Shown here: piece after piece, positions 60,225-64,000 of the stretch
How positions within the stretch are numbered: the first letter of the stretch is position 1
How the letters are laid out: the number at the start of each line of letters is the position of its first letter
Assembly (NCBI RefSeq): GCF_022352055.1
Contig: NZ_JAKRWM010000029.1
Span: 1-64,000 of the forward strand
DNA from: Cohnella mopanensis
GTDB lineage: Bacteria; Bacillota; Bacilli; Paenibacillales; Paenibacillaceae
Reading direction: 5' to 3'
DNA: 64,000 nucleotides
Program-made: the position numbers and the translations under genes
Notes under the pieces: model-generated
Told to the model about the DNA's origin: nothing
Databases searched by the model: none
What the model saw: only the letters and a program-made list of their open reading frames with translations

Positions 60225-63200
60225 ATGTTTTGGACGGAAGAAAAACTAACGCAGAGATTGATCGAATTGGAGAAATATCGCTATCAAGACCTTGTAAAGC
60301 TAGAGGAATGGTTGTTCCTCGTCGATGAGGAACAACGGAATGGCGCTCATCCGCCAGAACAAGGCGAGTGGCAAACGGTCAGCAACGGCTATCGCTGGGA
60401 AGGCCGCGATCTCTACGCATGGCTGCGGAAAAAGGTGAGCGTGCCTGCCGAATGGGCAGGTCGCGTCGCGTTGGGGCTGTTCGACTTGGGCACGACCGGA
60501 ACTTCCCATAATTCGGGTTTCGAATCGTTGATGTATGTGAACGGAGTACCGTTTCAAGGCGTCGATTCGAATCACCGGGAGGTATTCCTGCCGGACGCTT
60601 GGGTGGGGCAGGAAATCGACATCTGTTTCCGGCTGTGGTCCGGTTTGGAAGGCGGCGGCGAGCCGCAAATCCAGGAGCACCGGATCCGCAGGATGGACCT
60701 CGCCTTGCTGCATGAGGCGGCGGATCGCCTTTATTACTTGGGTCGAGCGGTGCTCGAAACGGTGAAGCAGCTGTCGGACGTCCAGCCGGAGCGGCAGAAG
60801 CTGCTAAAGGCTGTCAACCGCGCGTTTAAGCTGATCGATTGGTCGCGGCCCGGCTCTGAAACGTTCTACGCTTCCGTCGAAGCGGCCGAGGCGTGCTTGG
60901 AGCAAGAGGCGGCAACGTGGGATAAATCGCATGAAGTGACCATTCGCTGCATCGGACATACGCATATCGACGTCGCATGGCTGTGGCGCCTCACCCATAC
61001 CCGTGAGAAGGCGGCGCGTTCCTTTTCCACAGTGCTGCGCCTGATGGAGAAATATCCGGAATACGTCTTCCTCCAAGCCCAGCCGCAATTATATGAATAT
61101 ATCAAGCAAGATTACCCGGAGATTTACAAACAAATTCGCGAACGCGTTCGTGAAGGGAGGTGGGAAGCTGGCGGCGCGATGTGGCTGGAGGCAGACTGCA
61201 ACTTGACGAGCGGAGAATCGATCGTGCGCCAGATTTTGTACGGCACGCGGTTTTTCAAACGGGAGTTTGACGCGGACTGCACGTATTTGTGGTTGCCGGA
61301 CGTGTTCGGGTATAGCTGGGCGTTGCCGCAAATTTTGAAAAAGTCCGGTATCGACACGTTCATGACGACCAAGATCAGCTGGAACCAATACAATCGGATG
61401 CCGCACGATACGTTTCGCTGGCGCGGAATCGACGGCACCGAGGTGCTGACACATTTCGTGACAACGCCGGAAATGCCGGAAGCCGCATACTGGTGGTACA
61501 CGTATAACGGCCAAATCGAGCCGTATTCGGTCAAAGGCATTTGGGACAGCTATCGCGACAAAAACGTGAACCAAGAGCTGCTGCTCTCCTACGGCTACGG
61601 CGACGGCGGGGGCGGCGTGAACCGTGACATGCTGGAAACGCGCCGTCGGCTGGACCGGATACCGGGGCTGCCGAAAGTGACGACCGGGCGCGCCGACGAA
61701 TACTTCGCGAAGCTTCGCGAGACGGTCGCGTCCACGGACGAATACGTCCACGTGTGGGACGGTGAGCTGTATCTCGAATACCATAGGGGAACCTACACGA
61801 GCCAAGCATTCGTCAAACGGGAGAACCGCAAGCTTGAGCAGCTATTCCGCGAAGCAGAATGGATGCAGACGTTCGCCGCGTTGGTGGCGGGCGACTGGTC
61901 CGGGTACAGTCAGCAAAGCCTGTACGAAGGCTGGAAAACGGTGCTGCGGAACCAGTTCCACGATATTATCCCAGGCTCCTCGATTCCGGAAGTGTATGCG
62001 GACGCTCGTCTCGAGTACGCGGAGGCGAAGCGGATCGGGCAGGACGTTTGGCGCGACGGCGCGCATGCCGTCATCTCGGCCGACGCCAATACGTGGACAG
62101 TGTTTAACGGCTCATTCTTTGCGCGCTCGGAGCCGGTGCACATCCCGAACGGTCCAGCCGCGGATACAGGCCGATGGATAACGACCGACGGCGCCGAGCT
62201 GCGCGCCGTACGGGATGAGGCAGGCTGGACCGTGCTGCTGGAAAACGCGAAGCCGTACAGCGCGACGACGATCCGCTTCGAGGCGGGGGGAAGGGCTGCG
62301 GCGGCAGAGGAAGCTTTCGCGTTTGATGGCGCGAGCCTGACGACGCCGCATTACAAGATCGCATGGAACGAAGCAGGACAGCTGATGCGCGTCTACGACA
62401 AGGCCGCGGGCCGCGAAGTGCTCGCGAAGGGCGAACGCGGCAACGTATTGCAAGTATTCGAAGATAAACCGAAAATGTTCGAGGCTTGGGACATCGACTT
62501 GTTCTATCAAGAGAAGCGGCGCGAAGTGCAGGATTTGCGATCCGTTGAACTACTTTCTTGCGATGCGCTGTCCGCGGTCGTCCGGTTCGAATGGCGTTAC
62601 ATGGATTCGACCGTCATTCAGCGGATGAAGGTCTACGCGGGTAGCCGGCGCATCGACTTTGAAACGGAAGTCGACTGGCACGAGAAGCAGCAATTGCTGA
62701 AAGCTGCGTTCCCGGTGGACATCCGGGCGACGGAAGCGACGTACGACATCCAGTTCGGCAACGTGAAGCGCCCGACTCATTGGAACACGAGCTGGGATTA
62801 CGCGCGATTCGAAACGGTCGGTCATCAATGGGCGGACTTATCCGAACGTGGTTACGGCGTCAGCTTGCTCAACGATTGCAAGTATGGACACGACATCAAA
62901 GACAACGTCATCCGCCTGTCCTTGATCAAGTCGGCGACGTTCCCGGATCCGAACGCGGACCAAGGCCGCCATGCGTTCACATACTCGCTGCTGCCGCACG
63001 AAGGGGATTGGGTCGCCGGGCGGACGGTGCAGGAAGCTTGGGCATTGAATCAACCGCTAACCGTCGCGGCCGGTCAGGCGATGCAGCAGTCGAAGTCGCT
63101 ATTGCGGCTCGACCGCGATAATGTGGCGATCGACGCGGTGAAGAAGGCGGAAGACGCGGATGCCATGATCGTGCGCTTGCACGAATTTACGGGAGCCCGC

Positions 63201-63359
63201 GTGACCGTGAACCTATCGAGCGACTATCGTATCCTGTCCTGGCAGGAAACCGACCTGATGGAGCGACCGCTCGGCGAAGTGAGATCGGACGGAACGATTG
63301 TGTTCGACTGTTCACCTTACGAAATCAAAACTTTCTTAATCCGTATGGAAGTTTGTTAG
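60225..63359 (+). CDS. GH38 alpha-mannosidase (importer 5)
   Basis: ATG 60225, 8 bases after AGGAGGAG; the frame continues upstream to 60180, but that ATG lies in the hairpin. 1044 residues, no signal peptide, hence cytoplasmic. N-terminal accessory domain (about 1-235), catalytic domain with zinc ligands His247 and Asp249 (GHTHIDVAWLW), nucleophile Asp359 in LPDVFGYSW, then the three-helix middle domain containing QFHDIIPGSSI, and beta-sandwich domains to the end. This is the standard full-length bacterial alpha-mannosidase layout. It should release mannose from imported alpha-mannosides. The DNA is visibly more GC-rich than the importer genes before it. Confidence 0.95.
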   Translation: MFWTEEKLTQRLIELEKYRYQDLVKLEEWLFLVDEEQRNGAHPPEQGEWQTVSNGYRWEGRDLYAWLRKKVSVPAEWAGRVALGLFDLGTTGTSHNSGFESLMYVNGVPFQGVDSNHREVFLPDAWVGQEIDICFRLWSGLEGGGEPQIQEHRIRRMDLALLHEAADRLYYLGRAVLETVKQLSDVQPERQKLLKAVNRAFKLIDWSRPGSETFYASVEAAEACLEQEAATWDKSHEVTIRCIGHTHIDVAWLWRLTHTREKAARSFSTVLRLMEKYPEYVFLQAQPQLYEYIKQDYPEIYKQIRERVREGRWEAGGAMWLEADCNLTSGESIVRQILYGTRFFKREFDADCTYLWLPDVFGYSWALPQILKKSGIDTFMTTKISWNQYNRMPHDTFRWRGIDGTEVLTHFVTTPEMPEAAYWWYTYNGQIEPYSVKGIWDSYRDKNVNQELLLSYGYGDGGGGVNRDMLETRRRLDRIPGLPKVTTGRADEYFAKLRETVASTDEYVHVWDGELYLEYHRGTYTSQAFVKRENRKLEQLFREAEWMQTFAALVAGDWSGYSQQSLYEGWKTVLRNQFHDIIPGSSIPEVYADARLEYAEAKRIGQDVWRDGAHAVISADANTWTVFNGSFFARSEPVHIPNGPAADTGRWITTDGAELRAVRDEAGWTVLLENAKPYSATTIRFEAGGRAAAAEEAFAFDGASLTTPHYKIAWNEAGQLMRVYDKAAGREVLAKGERGNVLQVFEDKPKMFEAWDIDLFYQEKRREVQDLRSVELLSCDALSAVVRFEWRYMDSTVIQRMKVYAGSRRIDFETEVDWHEKQQLLKAAFPVDIRATEATYDIQFGNVKRPTHWNTSWDYARFETVGHQWADLSERGYGVSLLNDCKYGHDIKDNVIRLSLIKSATFPDPNADQGRHAFTYSLLPHEGDWVAGRTVQEAWALNQPLTVAAGQAMQQSKSLLRLDRDNVAIDAVKKAEDADAMIVRLHEFTGARVTVNLSSDYRILSWQETDLMERPLGEVRSDGTIVFDCSPYEIKTFLIRMEVC

Positions 63360-63393
63360 CCGAATGTTGATATTTTTATTTAGGAGGATTGTT

Positions 63394-64000
63394 ATGTTAA
63401 AGAAATGGTTGAGACAATCTATCTCCTTGGTACTACTATCCGTAATGACTCTTGTTTTGGGAGTAGTTGCACCTGCTCCCGGGCAGAGTGTTCACGCCGC
63501 AGGCCCGTATGAAGGCATGTATCAGGTGACTCCTGCTCCTGAATGGGATGATGTATTCAATAATACGAACCATGGGGGAGACGATTTTCAATGGATTCCT
63601 TTTGGGATTAAAAACCGTCAAGGCGAGGGGACAGCATCGACAAAATCAGCGATTTTATTTGCTGATTCCTATATTAACGGTAATTTCATCTATGGAAGCT
63701 CGATGGGACAATACACGGGTATTACCGCCAATAAATCTTTAATCAACTGGTTTTGGGGGCCAAACGGTCAAAAGCAAAGCTATAACCCAATGTGGGGGAT
63801 TGAAAAGGCGGAGAGCGGTTATTCCGGAACGGTAGCCTGGAACCTTGTCAGCGGGTATGGAATGAGCGGAATTAGAAACACTTCGGACACGCATGATACG
63901 GACTATCGTAAAATGTGGCTTTCAGACCGTTCTCCGTCAGCCGCTAACAGCTACATTATTTTTGACGCTTATGCGACTAAAAGCCTGGGCAAAATGTATA
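63394..64000 (+). CDS. Secreted protein of unknown function (3' truncated by window edge)
   Basis: Open from ATG 63394, behind TAGGAGGATT, to the window end (202 codons seen). A Sec signal peptide (about 1-36, ending VHAAG) is followed by a Trp-, Gly- and Asn-rich region (GDDFQWIPFGIKN, NWFWGPNG, MWGIEKAESGYSG). The composition resembles extracellular carbohydrate-active proteins, and its place 35 bp after the alpha-mannosidase suggests a secreted glycan hydrolase or binding protein of the same operon. No family could be assigned. Confidence 0.75.
   Translation, partial: MLKKWLRQSISLVLLSVMTLVLGVVAPAPGQSVHAAGPYEGMYQVTPAPEWDDVFNNTNHGGDDFQWIPFGIKNRQGEGTASTKSAILFADSYINGNFIYGSSMGQYTGITANKSLINWFWGPNGQKQSYNPMWGIEKAESGYSGTVAWNLVSGYGMSGIRNTSDTHDTDYRKMWLSDRSPSAANSYIIFDAYATKSLGKMY

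Overview
The window looks like chromosome from a Paenibacillaceae-type Firmicute (Paenibacillus/Cohnella-like). This is inferred from the lipoprotein signal peptides on every solute-binding protein, strong AGGAGG ribosome sites, sigma-A-like promoters and CcpA-type cre sites. It also rests on YesM/YesN-type two-component pairs beside LplB/YtcP-type sugar permeases, and a secreted xylanase very close to Bacillus subtilis XynA. No rRNA, tRNA, phage, IS element or CRISPR array was seen.

Layout. 1-3.5 kb: tail of an OmpR-type regulator, a large multidomain GH26 mannanase on the minus strand, and a decayed ADP-ribosylglycohydrolase. 3.6-10.8 kb: CUT1 importer 1 (binding protein, two permeases) followed by its YesM/YesN pair. 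10.9-20.2 kb: housekeeping and envelope genes (class A PBP with a lysine-rich tail, TetR plus MMPL exporter, and an OmpR regulator/kinase/membrane S41 protease operon). 20.3-25.3 kb: LacI regulator with palindromic operators and an AglEFG-like importer 2. 25.4-32.9 kb: a mixed block with a coiled-coil membrane protein, a cyclic-nucleotide-binding/PrsW-like protease fusion, an AlkD-like protein, a MATE exporter, the GH11 xylanase, an FGE-fold lipoprotein and an L7/L12-like membrane protein. 32.9-40.7 kb: a YesM/YesN pair divergent from importer 3 and a GH130 phosphorylase. 40.7-44.1 kb: a YtrA-type GntR/ABC exporter operon with a repeated 22-bp operator. 44.1-54.1 kb and 54.2-63.4 kb: two paralogous modules, each with a membrane-bound AraC regulator, two permeases, a binding protein and a GH38-type alpha-mannosidase. 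The window ends inside a secreted protein gene.

How it fits together. Much of the window serves uptake and breakdown of plant or microbial glycans. Secreted GH26 and GH11 enzymes cut mannan and xylan. Five CUT1 importers bring in oligosaccharides, and intracellular GH130 and GH38 enzymes process mannosides. Each importer has its own sensor: a YesMN pair, LacI, GntR-LacI, or a membrane AraC protein. None of the five importer operons encodes an ATPase, so a shared MsmX-type ATPase elsewhere is expected. The least familiar gene is the 609-residue protein at 26.2-28.1 kb, which joins two cyclic-nucleotide-binding domains, a PrsW-like intramembrane protease and a zinc ribbon.
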